A DNA stretch of 64,000 nucleotides from Paraburkholderia caledonica NBRC 102488 (GTDB lineage Bacteria; Pseudomonadota; Gammaproteobacteria; Burkholderiales; Burkholderiaceae), in the NCBI RefSeq assembly GCF_000685095.1, contig NZ_BAYE01000001.1, forward strand, positions 682,001 to 746,000. The letters run 5' to 3'. Shown here piece after piece: positions 17,156-27,260 of this stretch. The translations under genes and the position numbers were made by a program. Positions within the stretch are counted from its first letter, which is position 1. Each line of letters starts with the position of its first letter. The notes beneath the pieces are model-generated. The model was not told the DNA's origin, did not search any database, and worked only from the letters and a program-made list of their open reading frames with translations.

Positions 17156-17809
17156 ATGAATGCAAAAATCACGACTCGCCTGGCCATTCTCGCCGTTTCG
17201 GGCTCCCTGCTCGCAGGTTGCGCCAGCCAGCAGGGCACTAACACGGCGGTGGGTACGGGCGTAGGCGCCGGCACCGGCGCGGCGCTGGGCGCAATTTTCG
17301 GCGGCGGCAAGGGCGCGGCGATTGGCGCCGGCGTCGGCGCAGCGGTGGGCGGCATCACCGGCTACAACTGGCAATCCATTCACAACAAGCTGTCGGGCGC
17401 CACCAAGGGCACGGGCACGCAGATCACCGAGCAGCCGGACGGCTCGCTCAAGCTGAACATTCCGAGCTCCGTCACGTTCGACACGAACAGCTATGCGATC
17501 AAGCCGTCGTTCGCGCCGGTGCTGGATCAGCTGACTCAAACGCTGCAGCAGAACCCGGAAGTGATCGCCCAAGTGGTCGGCCACACGGACAGCACGGGTC
17601 AGCCGGCTTATAACCAGACGCTGTCGGTCAACCGCGCGCAAAGCGTAACCGGCTTTCTGGCGCAACGCGGCGTCGCGCCGCAGCGTTTGTCGGCACAAGG
17701 CATGGGCCAGAACCAACCGATCGCCGACAACAACACCGAAGCCGGCCGTGCAGCAAACCGTCGCGTGGAAATCTATCTGCGCGCCACGGCTCAGCACACC
17801 ACGCAATAA
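17156..17809 (+). CDS. OmpA-family outer-membrane lipoprotein with glycine zipper
   Basis: ATG at 17156 follows AAAGGA and gives 217 residues. A lipoprotein signal ends in LLAGC (acylated Cys22). Residues about 30-70 form a Gly/Ala-rich zipper segment (GTGVGAGTG, GGGKGAAIGAG), which is likely membrane-embedded. From about 100 an OmpA-like peptidoglycan-binding domain follows, with VTFDTNS, VVGHTDSTG, LSVNRAQSV and NRRVEIYL. It probably tethers the outer membrane to peptidoglycan. Related to YiaD/Pal-like proteins; not Pal of the Tol system, because no tol genes are near. Confidence 0.93.
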   Translation: MNAKITTRLAILAVSGSLLAGCASQQGTNTAVGTGVGAGTGAALGAIFGGGKGAAIGAGVGAAVGGITGYNWQSIHNKLSGATKGTGTQITEQPDGSLKLNIPSSVTFDTNSYAIKPSFAPVLDQLTQTLQQNPEVIAQVVGHTDSTGQPAYNQTLSVNRAQSVTGFLAQRGVAPQRLSAQGMGQNQPIADNNTEAGRAANRRVEIYLRATAQHTTQ

Positions 17810-18204
17810 CAGCAATGCACGATTGAGCAGGGGAATTGGGGCCGGAGATTCGCAGCACCGGGCTGATCTGCGTCTCCGATTCGGTTATCCGGAGGCCGGC
17901 AGCCTGATGCTGAGCAGGCTGTAAAAAGTCAGCAAGGAAAATCTCTCGCGAGGACGAAAAAAATTCGAACTCTCCTGAAATTCCGCTGTCTGTCTTTACG
18001 GTACGTGGCTGGCGAAGCCGCCGCGTCACCATTCTCCTCTTGTCGTTGTTGCTCCGGGGTTAATCGCCCCGGTTTTTTTTGGGCGCTCGCTTTTCGCAAT
18101 GCCCGAGGCAGCGCGGCATACTGCGCGCCCGCGCGGCCCATGCCCGCGGGCGCTTGCCCTGCTAGAATCGACCTTTCGTCCCACCGCAGGCTCCCACCAT
18201 CCTT
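17810..18204. other. Gap between OmpA-like gene and metG
   Basis: 395 nt without an open reading frame that looks coding. A strong plus-strand terminator stands 244 nt after the lipoprotein stop, so the transcript either has an unusually long 3' untranslated region or a separate small RNA ends there. The metG upstream side contains TAGAAT at 18163-18168, a possible -10, without a clear -35. Confidence 0.5.
18054..18080 (+). terminator. Rho-independent terminator
   Basis: CCGGGG (18054-18059) pairs with CCCCGG (18067-18072) across a 7-nt loop, followed by eight T. It is the only terminator after the OmpA-like lipoprotein gene and stands well upstream of metG. Confidence 0.85.
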
Positions 18205-20343
18205 ATGTCAGCACCCGCAACCGATCTCACTGCAGGCGCGCCGTCGGCCCGCCGCCAGGTTCTCGTCACGTCGGCCCTTCCTTATGCGAACGGGCAAATC
18301 CATATTGGCCATCTGGTTGAATATATCCAGACGGACATCTGGGTCCGCACGCTGCGAATGCACGGGCACGAGGTCTATTACGTGGGCGCCGACGACACAC
18401 ACGGCACGCCGGTCATGCTGCGCGCGGAACTGGAAGGTTTGACGCCGAAGCAGCTGATCGACCGCGTCTGGCAGGAGCACAAGCGCGACTTCGACAGCTT
18501 CGGCATCTCGTTCGACAACTATTATTCGACCGATTCCGAAGAGAACCGCGTCCTGAGTGAGAACGTCTATCTCGCGCTGAAGGAAGCGGGTCTGATCGAC
18601 GCCCGCGATATCGAACAGGCGTATGACCCGGTCAAGGAAATGTTCCTGCCGGACCGCTTCATCAAGGGTGAATGCCCGAAGTGCGGCGCGAAAGATCAGT
18701 ACGGCGACAGCTGCGAAGTGTGCGGCTCGACCTATCAGCCTACCGAGCTCGTCAAACCGTACTCGGTAGTGTCGGGCGCCACACCGATTCGCAAGACATC
18801 GACGCATTACTTCTTCCGCCTGTCCGATTCGCGCTGCGAGAATTTCCTGCGCGCGTGGGTGGGCGGCCTCGCCCAGCCGGAAGCGACCAACAAGATGCGC
18901 GAGTGGCTGGGCGACGCCGGCGAAGCGAAGCTCGCCGACTGGGATATTTCGCGCGACGCGCCGTATTTCGGCTTCGAAATTCCGGGCGCGCCGGGCAAAT
19001 ACTTCTACGTGTGGCTGGATGCGCCGGTCGGCTACTACGCGAGCTTCAAGAACCTCGCCCAGAAGCGCGGACTGGACTTCGACGCGTGGGTTCGCCCGGG
19101 CTCGAAGGCCGAGCAGTATCACTTTATCGGCAAAGACATTCTGTATTTCCACACGTTGTTCTGGCCGGCCATGCTCGAATTTTCGGGCCACCGCACGCCG
19201 ACCAACGTGTTCGCGCACGGCTTCCTGACGGTAGACGGCGCGAAAATGTCGAAGTCGCGCGGCACTTTCATCACCGCGCAAAGCGTGATCGACACCGGCC
19301 TGAACCCGGAATGGCTGCGCTACTACTTCGCGGCCAAGCTGAACAGCACGATGGAAGACCTCGACCTCAATCTCGACGACTTCCAGGCGCGCGTGAACAG
19401 CGATCTGGTCGGCAAGTACGTGAACATTGCGAGCCGCGCCGCCGGCTTCCTGATCAAGCGCTTCGACGGCCGCGTGCAGGACAGCGCGATGCAGCACCCG
19501 CTGCTCGCGTCGCTGCGCGCCGCCGTACCGCAGATCGCCGCGAACTACGAAGCTCGCGAGTACAACCGCGCGCTGCGTCAGACCATGGAACTGGCCGATG
19601 CGGTGAACGCCTACGTCGACACGGCCAAACCTTGGGATCAGGCGAAAGACCCGGCCAATGCCGTCGCGCTGCACGAAACCTGCAGCGTGAGCATCGAGGC
19701 GTTCCGTCTGCTGTCGCTTGCGCTCAAGCCCGTGCTGCCGAAGCTCGCGGAAGCGGTTGAAGCGTTCCTCGGTATCGAGCCGCTCGTGTGGGCCGACGCG
19801 AATGTACCGCTCAGTTCGGCGCGTCCGATCAACGCGTACAAGCATTTGATGACGCGCGTCGACCCCAAGCAGATCGAAGCCTTGCTGGCAGCCAATCGCG
19901 ACTCGCTGCAAGCCACGCCGGAAGCGGGTGCGCCGGCCGCGGACGCGAAGGCGAAGTCGAAGGCCGCAAAGACTGCCGCCGCGGACAAGGACGACACGCC
20001 CGAAGTCATCTCCATCGACGACTTCGCGAAGATCGATCTGCGTGTCGCAAAGATCGTCGACTGCAAGGCGGTCGAAGGTTCGGACAAGCTGTTGCAACTC
20101 ACGCTGGACGTCGGCGAGGAGAAAACGCGCAACGTATTTTCCGGCATCAAGTCCGCGTATCAGCCGGAGCAGCTAATCGGCAAGCTAACGGTGATGGTCG
20201 CGAACCTCGCGCCGCGCAAGATGAAGTTCGGCCTGTCGGAAGGCATGGTGCTGGCGGCGTCGGCGACCGACGAGAAAGCCGAACCTGGCCTCTACGTGCT
20301 CGAGCCGCACAGCGGCGCCAAGCCGGGCATGCGTGTGAAGTAA
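18205..20343 (+). CDS. metG: Methionyl-tRNA synthetase
   Basis: Charges tRNA-Met. The 712-residue class I synthetase has the HIGH-type motif IHIGH near 33-37 after ALPYANG, a zinc knuckle CPKC...CEVC near 157-173, the KMSKS loop near 346-350, and a C-terminal tRNA-binding OB domain from about 605 ([11 protein letters not shown]). An Ala/Lys-rich linker joins the anticodon domain to the OB fold. Full length compared with the dimeric long form of the family. It ends before a strong bidirectional terminator shared with tamB. Confidence 0.98.
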   Translation: MSAPATDLTAGAPSARRQVLVTSALPYANGQIHIGHLVEYIQTDIWVRTLRMHGHEVYYVGADDTHGTPVMLRAELEGLTPKQLIDRVWQEHKRDFDSFGISFDNYYSTDSEENRVLSENVYLALKEAGLIDARDIEQAYDPVKEMFLPDRFIKGECPKCGAKDQYGDSCEVCGSTYQPTELVKPYSVVSGATPIRKTSTHYFFRLSDSRCENFLRAWVGGLAQPEATNKMREWLGDAGEAKLADWDISRDAPYFGFEIPGAPGKYFYVWLDAPVGYYASFKNLAQKRGLDFDAWVRPGSKAEQYHFIGKDILYFHTLFWPAMLEFSGHRTPTNVFAHGFLTVDGAKMSKSRGTFITAQSVIDTGLNPEWLRYYFAAKLNSTMEDLDLNLDDFQARVNSDLVGKYVNIASRAAGFLIKRFDGRVQDSAMQHPLLASLRAAVPQIAANYEAREYNRALRQTMELADAVNAYVDTAKPWDQAKDPANAVALHETCSVSIEAFRLLSLALKPVLPKLAEAVEAFLGIEPLVWADANVPLSSARPINAYKHLMTRVDPKQIEALLAANRDSLQATPEAGAPAADAKAKSKAAKTAAADKDDTPEVISIDDFAKIDLRVAKIVDCKAVEGSDKLLQLTLDVGEEKTRNVFSGIKSAYQPEQLIGKLTVMVANLAPRKMKFGLSEGMVLAASATDEKAEPGLYVLEPHSGAKPGMRVK

Positions 20344-20393
20344 CGCGCAAGCGCACACGTACGCACACACCCGCAACACGGGTAGCTGCAACA

Positions 20394-20434
20394 GGCAAAA
20401 CGGCACGCTGTAAAAGGCGTGCCGTTATTTTGCC
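20394..20434. terminator. Bidirectional terminator between metG and tamB
   Basis: A 10-bp stem (20399-20408 with 20417-20426) with an 8-nt loop is extended by an A-rich/T-rich outer pairing GGCAAAA with TTTTGCC. It serves metG on the plus strand and tamB on the minus strand, which converge here. Confidence 0.85.
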
Positions 20435-20493
20435 TGCATTTTCATGTGCGGCGCATTGCGCTCCTCAAGACAGCAAGAGTGGCCAAAAGCAGA

Positions 20494-23400
20494 TCACCAC
20501 TTGATGCGGTCATAGCGCCGCGTGTATAGCAGCTCGATCCCGTCGAATGTGCCGCCATAGGCCGCGACGGACCAGTAGCGCGTCAGGTTGACGGTCGCCT
20601 TGACCGCGTTGCTCGCCGACTGCAAGCCCTGCTCATAGCCGATCACGAGCCATTCGTTGATCGCCTTCGACACCATCACGACTTGCGGGTCGGTCAATCC
20701 GACTTCGCTGCGGCCAATCGAAAACTCGTCGAGACCGAAAGTCTGCGCGATCCGCTTGCCGCTCGCGCTGCCGAGCAACGCCAGCGCGGTCGTCATCGTG
20801 CTCTGCTGGCCGAGGTTGTTGCCCTGATCGGTGCCATGGCCAAAGAGCAGCCACGAGAGCTTTTCGTTATCCGGCACGTTCGGCTCTGACACGAGCTTCG
20901 CGACCGGAAAGTTCACGGTGCCCGTAACCGAGACGCCCGCCTCCACCTGCTGATTGCGACGCATCGCCAGAATATTGATGCCGGGGTTGGCGACCGGTCC
21001 GTTGAACGTGAAGAAGCCGTTTTCAATGTTGAGCTTGCGGCCGAACGCGGTGTACGTGGAGCCCTGCGTCACGCGCACGTTGCCGACCGCGCGCAGCGGC
21101 AGGTTCGGCGCGCTCATCGCCGTGATGGTGCCGGTCAGGCCGAGGTCGGCCCCTTGTCCGCGAAAACGGAAGTTGTTGCCCAGGTTGATGTCGATATTCG
21201 CACGCGGTGCAAACGGACCGATCGGCTTGTTGCTGCCCGGCACCGGTCGCGGCCGCTCTCCCGCCACCGTGCCGTCCGGGCGTACAACCACCACGTCGTC
21301 GCCGAGCTTGGGCGCGGATTGCTCCGGCATGTCGAACAGCGCGTGGTCGACGGTAAACTTGCCGTTGATCGCCATGCCGCCCTGCGCGCCCGCGTTGGCG
21401 ACGCTCGCGCTGCCCGTCAGCGACAGATTACGATCCGGCGCCGCAAAAAGTTCGAGTTTGTCCGCGACGATGCTTGCAGTCAGGTCCGGTTCCGCGCCGT
21501 CCAGACGCACCCGGCCGGTCGCGCGCAACGTCCCGCTCGCGCCGTGAAATTCGACCTGTTGGAAGTCGACGAGATTGTGCGACAGCGCGACCCGTACTAC
21601 GCCGTCCTTCAACTGCACGCCCTGGTCGACCAGCGTGGCGGAAAGCCCGTCGCCGAGCAGCGAACCCGTCAGGTTAGGCTTGGCGACGGTGCCGCCAAGC
21701 GCGAGCTTCAATGCCAGGTGGCCGTCGAGCAGATAGCTCGGCCCGAACAACCCGCCGGTCGTTTTCAGCGACGGCACATTGGCGTCGACATTGCCGGTAA
21801 GCGCGCCCTCTTCGTTGACGCTCAGAAAGCCGTCGCGCTCAACCAGCGTGGTGTGCGCGTCGGCGTCGATCACGCCGATGCGGCTCGCCTGCGCACGCAC
21901 CGTCGCGTTCAGACGATTGCCACCGCTGAACTCGGCGCGCGCGGCGATATCCGAAATACCGAGCGACGCCAGCCCGCGGCCGATCTCGACCGTGACGTCG
22001 CCGCTGCGGCGCCGCAACTGGATATGGCCGCTTGCCGTGGTGCCGAGCGCGAAGTCCCAGTCGCCGTCGAATATCAGATCGGTCTTGACGGCCGGCGGCG
22101 TGCCGGTGATCTCGCGCCGCAAGTCCTGCAGCCGCGCCACCGAAATGCCAGTCAGGCTGCCCGCCGACTGAACCTTGCCGTGGTCGAAAGAGAACGACTT
22201 CAGGCTCAACACCGCGCCTTCGAGTGTGAGCCGTGTCGCGCCGAGCGTCAGGCGGCGCGGCCCGGCGCTCACGGCAAGCGGCGACTCGAGATTCAACGCG
22301 GGCGTGCCGCGGTTTTGCACACGCGTCACCGTGCCGTCCCAGCGCGTGCCGTCGCGCGCCTCGGTGAGCTTGCCGTTGGCCGCCAGCGTCAGATCCAGGG
22401 GGCGATCCTGCAGCTTGCCGGTAGCCGCGGCTTCGAGCGAGTGACTGGCGCGCGTGCCGGTCAGACGCGCGGTGAGCGTGGCGAGATCGACGCCGCCAGC
22501 GCTTACGTTGCGCGCGTCTGTCGTGAAGACGAGCGCGCCGTTCGCACCGTCGCGCAGTTCGGCATGACCTTCTGCATGGCCGATGCGGTTGCTGCTCAAC
22601 ACAACGCTGTCGGCCTTGTAGTTCAGCACCACGTTCGGATGCTCGAACGAGCCGGTGAGGTCGCCGTCGGCGGCGACGAGCCCGGCGAGGCCGAAGCCGA
22701 GGCGCTCGAGCGCCGGTGCGTCGATATGAAAGCGCAAGCGGTCGCCGCGTGCGCCGAAGCTGCCTTGCAGATCGACCTGGTTGCCAGCCACCGAAAGGTT
22801 CGCGTGGCTCGGCAAAATCCGCGAGCCCGCAAGTTGCACCGTGCCGCCGCCGGTCAGCGGCAGGCCGTCGTAGACGCTGGGACCCAGCTTGAACTCGGCT
22901 TTGGTCGTGAAAACGGGCGCCAGCATGCCGGTCGCGGACAGCGTGCCGTTGACCTTCGCCTCGATCTTGCGCGCTGGCGGCGCAGCGCGCTTCGGCGCGG
23001 GCGTCTTGCGCTCGATCACCTCTTTCTTGACGACGGCCTTGCCGGTGTTCTTCACGGCCGCCGCAGCCTTGTCGGCCGGAGCTGCGCTTTTGGCGCCGGC
23101 CGTGCTGCCGGCTTGCGCCGCGGCCTGCGCGGACAGCCGGCTCTTCGCCTCGCTCTGCGGCACGGCAGGTCCATTGACTGGCGCGCGGGACGGCATTTGC
23201 GAGGCCAGCGTCAACGGATCGAAATCGGTGAGTTGCGCCTTCAGGTTGTAGCTGGAATTCGCGTCGTGCTTGAGGGCGCCGGACAGATCGATGCGGCCTT
23301 TGCCCGACGTGATACGCACGTCGTTGAAGCTGAGCCGCGCGGGGTCCATGGTCAGTTTGCCCTGCGCGCGCAGCGCCGCTTTGGGATCGGCCAGATCGAG

Positions 23401-24831
23401 CGTGACGGTTTGGATGTCGTCGTTGAGCCGGATAGCGATCGGGCCGGACAACTGCGTGGGCCGCACCGTCGCCTGAAGCGCGTTCAGGTCGAGACTGGCG
23501 ACCTGCAGGTCGAACTGGCCGCGCTTGCCGCTCAGCGCGCCGCTGCCGGTCAGCGTGGCGCTCTTCACGAGGCGCACGGCGAGATTCGAAATACGCTGCG
23601 CGCTGGCGTCGAGGCGCACGTCGGCATTGGCGTCGATGAGCGGCAGCAGGTGTTGATCGATCGCGCCGGGACGCGCATTGACAATGGAGACATGGCCCGC
23701 GACTGTCAAACCGGCGGCGCTCTTGCCGGCCGTGCGCGCCTCGCTGGCGCTTGCGGGATGTCCTGCGGTCGGACGTTGCGCGGAGTTCAGCGAAGTCGTC
23801 ACGCTGGCCCCACTGGCCCCACCGGCCGCGGCCGCCCCAACCTCGCCCGCCTCCTGCCCCACCGGCTGCAGTTCCGCCCTCACGGCGAGATCGGCGAGCG
23901 GCGCGCCCGGCGCAAACGCCTGCGGATTGACGTGGTCGAACGTCAACGTGGCGCGTTTGAGCGGCACCTCGCCGAACGGCGTCGCCTCGACTTGCGCGTG
24001 GCCGGCGAGCTTCATGCCGCTCGCGTCGAGTTCGGCGACGAGATTGGCCAGCGTGCCGCTCAGATGCCCGCCTATCTGCACGGCTTCGTCGTTGACCTTG
24101 CCCGAATAACCCACGTCGCCGGTCAGTGGAAACGGCCGCACGCCGTCGAGCTTTGCAGACGCCGTCACCGCGCCGAACGGCGTATCGAGCCGCTCGACTG
24201 CGGCCTCGTGGTGACGCCCGTCGCTGCGTCCATGGAAAGCGAAGTGGGAAAACTCGGTTGTCGACGTGCCCTGGTGCAGTAACAGCTTGTCCACTTGCAC
24301 ATCGCGGATTTCCAGCTGCATCGGCAAGCGCAGATCTTGCGGGAGCTTCAGCGGCTCGCTGCTGCTCGACGACGAGGCGCCGATGCGCGCGTCCACGGTG
24401 CCCACGTGCAGATAGTCGATGGTGAAACGCCACGGCTCGCGCATGAGCGCCCAACGGCCCGACACACGGTCGATCTGGATGTCGGTGCCGCTGCCGTCCA
24501 GCGCGCGCCAGCGCACTTCGCGCAGCCGGACGCCGTTCGCGAGCGCTCCGCTTTCCAGCGTGCCGCTCAGCTTGCCGCCCAGCAGCTTGACCGCCGCCTG
24601 CCATGCATAGGCGGTGCCGCGTTCGGTGGTGAGCGCGCCGTACAGCAGGCCAAGCGCCAACGCGACAACCAACACCAGCACCACGACCAACGCGGCGAGC
24701 GTTTTCAACAGCAGGCGGCCAGCGCGGCGACGCTTCGCCGGCGGCGGTTCCGGCGTGCCGGGCGGTTCAGCGCCCGACGGCGGGTTGCCGGGCGGCTGCA
24801 CGGGAGGTTGGGCGGAAACGTCCGTCGTCAT
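20494..24831 (-). CDS. tamB: Translocation and assembly module protein TamB
   Basis: This very long (1445 residue) periplasm-spanning protein has an N-terminal membrane anchor near 40-68 (LAALVVVLVLVVALALGLLYG), a long beta-rich repetitive middle, and a C-terminal DUF490/TamB domain ending in LYTRRYDRIKW. TamB bridges the inner membrane to TamA and is implicated in outer-membrane protein insertion and phospholipid transport. A Pro/Ala/Lys-rich segment around residues 557-625 breaks the beta pattern. It lies 28 nt downstream of tamA in one operon. No good Shine-Dalgarno precedes the ATG, so coupling to tamA is plausible. Confidence 0.95.
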   Translation of the reverse strand: MTTDVSAQPPVQPPGNPPSGAEPPGTPEPPPAKRRRAGRLLLKTLAALVVVLVLVVALALGLLYGALTTERGTAYAWQAAVKLLGGKLSGTLESGALANGVRLREVRWRALDGSGTDIQIDRVSGRWALMREPWRFTIDYLHVGTVDARIGASSSSSSEPLKLPQDLRLPMQLEIRDVQVDKLLLHQGTSTTEFSHFAFHGRSDGRHHEAAVERLDTPFGAVTASAKLDGVRPFPLTGDVGYSGKVNDEAVQIGGHLSGTLANLVAELDASGMKLAGHAQVEATPFGEVPLKRATLTFDHVNPQAFAPGAPLADLAVRAELQPVGQEAGEVGAAAAGGASGASVTTSLNSAQRPTAGHPASASEARTAGKSAAGLTVAGHVSIVNARPGAIDQHLLPLIDANADVRLDASAQRISNLAVRLVKSATLTGSGALSGKRGQFDLQVASLDLNALQATVRPTQLSGPIAIRLNDDIQTVTLDLADPKAALRAQGKLTMDPARLSFNDVRITSGKGRIDLSGALKHDANSSYNLKAQLTDFDPLTLASQMPSRAPVNGPAVPQSEAKSRLSAQAAAQAGSTAGAKSAAPADKAAAAVKNTGKAVVKKEVIERKTPAPKRAAPPARKIEAKVNGTLSATGMLAPVFTTKAEFKLGPSVYDGLPLTGGGTVQLAGSRILPSHANLSVAGNQVDLQGSFGARGDRLRFHIDAPALERLGFGLAGLVAADGDLTGSFEHPNVVLNYKADSVVLSSNRIGHAEGHAELRDGANGALVFTTDARNVSAGGVDLATLTARLTGTRASHSLEAAATGKLQDRPLDLTLAANGKLTEARDGTRWDGTVTRVQNRGTPALNLESPLAVSAGPRRLTLGATRLTLEGAVLSLKSFSFDHGKVQSAGSLTGISVARLQDLRREITGTPPAVKTDLIFDGDWDFALGTTASGHIQLRRRSGDVTVEIGRGLASLGISDIAARAEFSGGNRLNATVRAQASRIGVIDADAHTTLVERDGFLSVNEEGALTGNVDANVPSLKTTGGLFGPSYLLDGHLALKLALGGTVAKPNLTGSLLGDGLSATLVDQGVQLKDGVVRVALSHNLVDFQQVEFHGASGTLRATGRVRLDGAEPDLTASIVADKLELFAAPDRNLSLTGSASVANAGAQGGMAINGKFTVDHALFDMPEQSAPKLGDDVVVVRPDGTVAGERPRPVPGSNKPIGPFAPRANIDINLGNNFRFRGQGADLGLTGTITAMSAPNLPLRAVGNVRVTQGSTYTAFGRKLNIENGFFTFNGPVANPGINILAMRRNQQVEAGVSVTGTVNFPVAKLVSEPNVPDNEKLSWLLFGHGTDQGNNLGQQSTMTTALALLGSASGKRIAQTFGLDEFSIGRSEVGLTDPQVVMVSKAINEWLVIGYEQGLQSASNAVKATVNLTRYWSVAAYGGTFDGIELLYTRRYDRIKW

Positions 24832-24859
24832 GCGTGGTTCGAGTACAAGGAGGTTCGCA

Positions 24860-26632
24860 TCAGAAGGCGATACCGAGCGTCAGATAGGGCCGCACACTTC
24901 TGTTGCGGATGCCATATGCCACGTCGACATTGACCGGGCCCACCGGGCTGCGCCAGCGCGCGCCGACGCCCACGCCCGGAAAAAAAGTTTTCTCGCCCCA
25001 GGTGTCAGTGGCCGTGCCGACGTCGAAGAAGGCCGCCGCGCCCCAGTCGTGCGTGAACCAGTGCTGGTATTCCGCCGATGCCGTCACCAGATATTTCGTC
25101 GGCAATACCGAACCCTGAACGTTGTTACCAATGCTCTGGTAAGAATATCCGCGCACCGAGTTCGAGCCGCCCGCACGAAACAGAAGCGAAGCCGGAATGC
25201 CGCTCGAACTGCCGCTCGTGAATACGCCGCCGAGCTCCGCGCGAAACACCATGAGGTCTTCCTTGCCGATCGGCAGGTACTGCTGGCCACGCGCGTAGCC
25301 GCGGATGAACGTCTGATCGGTGAGCACACCCTTTACCGCGAAACCGGCTTCGACGTGGATCAGGTTGCCCTTGCGCGGGAACAGCGGGTCGTCGGTATTG
25401 CGCCGGGTCCACGACCACGACGGCACCAGCGCGCGGCTCGTGGTCGGCTCGCCCACGTTCTGGTCGAGCCGGTCCTGATAGAACAGGATCGCATATGTGT
25501 AGTCGATGAACTGCGACGTGCGAGTACGCTGCACACCACCGCGAATGCTGTAGATACGTGTGTCGGAAACGTCTGTGGTCGTGTAGGACGCCAGCACACT
25601 ATTGGTCCACCCCCGACGTCCCGGCGGCATGGCAAGCTGAACCTGGCCGTACTGTTGAACCTGATCGACCCGGCCGTCAATGGTGAACGGCCACGCCTTG
25701 CCGAACGTATTCAGATACGAGTACGCGCCCTGCACCAGCGCGCCGTTGTCGGTCGAATAGCCGACGCCGCCGCGAATGCTGTTGTACGGATATTCCGACA
25801 CCTTCACATGCAGCGGCGTTTCGACCGGCTTCGCCGGCTCGCTGTCCACGTCGATCGCGACGCTCGCGTAATACGGCGTGTTTTGCAACTGCCGCTGCAA
25901 TTCGGTAATGCGCTGCACGTCGTAGACGTCGCCCACCGAAATCGGATTCACATTCTCGACGATCTGTTCCGGATAGCGCCGTGTGCCCGACACGTCCAGC
26001 TTGCCCATTGTGAAGGTGGGCCCACTTTCATACGCGACCGACAGCTTGGCCTCGTGCGTACGGGGATCGATGCGCGCCTCGGCGTGATAGATCTTCGCGC
26101 CCAGATAGCGGCGCGCCTGCAACGCCTTCAGCGACGCGTTCTTCGCGTCGTCCCAGCCCTCCTGCGAAAACGGGTCGCCTTCGTGCAGCGAAAATGCAAA
26201 GCGCGCGGCGTTTTCCTGCGCCGGGTCCTCGGTCAGCACCGGGCCGCGAAACGACAGGGAAATGGACGTAATGACGGTTTGCGGGCCAGGATCGACGCTC
26301 ACGGTCACATGCTTGGTGTTCTCGACAGTACGCACGTCCGTGCGCACGATCGGGGTGAAGTAGCCTTGCGTGGCGGCCAGATCGCGCACCTGCTGGGGCG
26401 TGGCCGTGATCAGAAATTCGAACTGGTCGTCGCTGATGTCGGGACTCTTCGCGAACCGCGCAACGTCCAGGTGTTTTTCGAGCACCTTGCGCAGCGAGCG
26501 CGGCGATGCTTCGACATCGACCTTGTAGCTCGCCGCCGCGCGCGCCGCGTATGCGGGACCGCCAGCCAGCGTCAGCATCAGGATGCCGAGGGCGAGCCAG
26601 GCTCGCAGCCAGCGCCGCATTGGCGTACGCAT
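24860..26632 (-). CDS. tamA: Outer-membrane assembly factor TamA (BamA/Omp85 family)
   Basis: ATG at 26632 gives 590 residues with a signal peptide MRTPMRRWLRAWLALG...AYA; a second ATG lies at 26620 and an upstream extension to 26848 would bury the signal. The N-terminal half (about 35-260) holds three POTRA-like repeats, the C-terminal half a 16-strand Omp85 barrel with the RGY motif (SVRGYSY) and a terminal Phe (YLTLGIAF), the outer-membrane signal. Works with TamB encoded next. No clear ribosome site was seen at either ATG. Confidence 0.93.
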   Translation of the reverse strand: MRTPMRRWLRAWLALGILMLTLAGGPAYAARAAASYKVDVEASPRSLRKVLEKHLDVARFAKSPDISDDQFEFLITATPQQVRDLAATQGYFTPIVRTDVRTVENTKHVTVSVDPGPQTVITSISLSFRGPVLTEDPAQENAARFAFSLHEGDPFSQEGWDDAKNASLKALQARRYLGAKIYHAEARIDPRTHEAKLSVAYESGPTFTMGKLDVSGTRRYPEQIVENVNPISVGDVYDVQRITELQRQLQNTPYYASVAIDVDSEPAKPVETPLHVKVSEYPYNSIRGGVGYSTDNGALVQGAYSYLNTFGKAWPFTIDGRVDQVQQYGQVQLAMPPGRRGWTNSVLASYTTTDVSDTRIYSIRGGVQRTRTSQFIDYTYAILFYQDRLDQNVGEPTTSRALVPSWSWTRRNTDDPLFPRKGNLIHVEAGFAVKGVLTDQTFIRGYARGQQYLPIGKEDLMVFRAELGGVFTSGSSSGIPASLLFRAGGSNSVRGYSYQSIGNNVQGSVLPTKYLVTASAEYQHWFTHDWGAAAFFDVGTATDTWGEKTFFPGVGVGARWRSPVGPVNVDVAYGIRNRSVRPYLTLGIAF

Positions 26633-27057
26633 TGGCGTAGTAACGCCGCGGCCCCCGCCGGCTTTGCTGCGCCGCCCGCGCGGTTGTTGGATCGCACACC
26701 CCGCCAAACAGGACCTCCGGCCATGGTTGATGAATTTTGTCATTCGGGCGCAGTGCCGCCGAAGCTCGCTATTTGACCACATCGGCGCGGCCGCGCTATC
26801 TCTAAACGCGCCCGCGAACGCCCGCGTGGCGCATGGCACGAGGCCCACGCGCCCGCCTTTGACGCGCGGTGCGACGCGCGGGTTCCGGCGATCCGCGCTG
26901 GGCGCAATTTCGCAGACGATGCATCAGCCGCCCCCCGGCTTTTTCGACCGCGCGCGGCGCATGCGCTAAAATTACGGAATAGCAGCGGCAGCCGCGCGAA
27001 GACCGCCACGGCGAAGCCGCCATTTGCCCAACCACGCCCAACCACGGACGTCGAGCC
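26633..27057. other. Divergent tamA / DUF3460-scpA control region
   Basis: 425 nt of very GC-rich sequence without a credible gene. The plus-strand promoter for the DUF3460 gene is listed separately. The tamA promoter was not identified; the frame of tamA stays open through much of this stretch, which is common at this base composition. Confidence 0.45.
26943..26972 (+). promoter_or_regulatory. Possible promoter of the DUF3460-scpA unit
   Basis: TTCGAC (26943-26948) and TAAAAT (26967-26972) are spaced by 18 nt, a fair sigma70 match in an otherwise GC-rich region. The start would lie about 80 nt upstream of the DUF3460 ATG. Confidence 0.4.
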
Positions 27058-27243
27058 ATGTATCAATCGGACATCACCCAGTTCCTGAACCAGCTCAAGC
27101 AGCAGAAGCCCAACCTGGAAGCCGAGCAACGTCGCGGCCGGGCCTTGCTGTGGGACAAGCAGCCGATCGACCTGGAAGAGCGCGCCGAGCAGAAAGCTTC
27201 GCGCGTCGAACAGACGCCTTACTCGTACTACCAGAACTTCTGA
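27058..27243 (+). CDS. Small DUF3460-family protein
   Basis: A 61-residue hydrophilic protein (MYQSDITQFLNQLKQQKP..., ending TPYSYYQNF) that matches the short beta-proteobacterial DUF3460 family in length and in both termini. It has no signal peptide or membrane segment, is rich in Gln, Glu and Arg, and is likely cytosolic and helical. It stands 17 nt before scpA, so both are probably on one mRNA. Its function is unknown; the steady neighbourhood with a chromosome-segregation gene is the only hint. Confidence 0.85.
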   Translation: MYQSDITQFLNQLKQQKPNLEAEQRRGRALLWDKQPIDLEERAEQKASRVEQTPYSYYQNF

Positions 27244-27260
27244 GCGGCTCCCCGCAACCG

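Noticed and set aside
21154..24282. Open frame of more than 1000 codons on the plus strand opposite tamB, and another on the minus strand in a third frame
   Set aside because: They are antisense shadows of a GC-rich gene with strong third-position bias; composition is Arg/Ala/His-rich without domains, while tamB itself is a clear family member.
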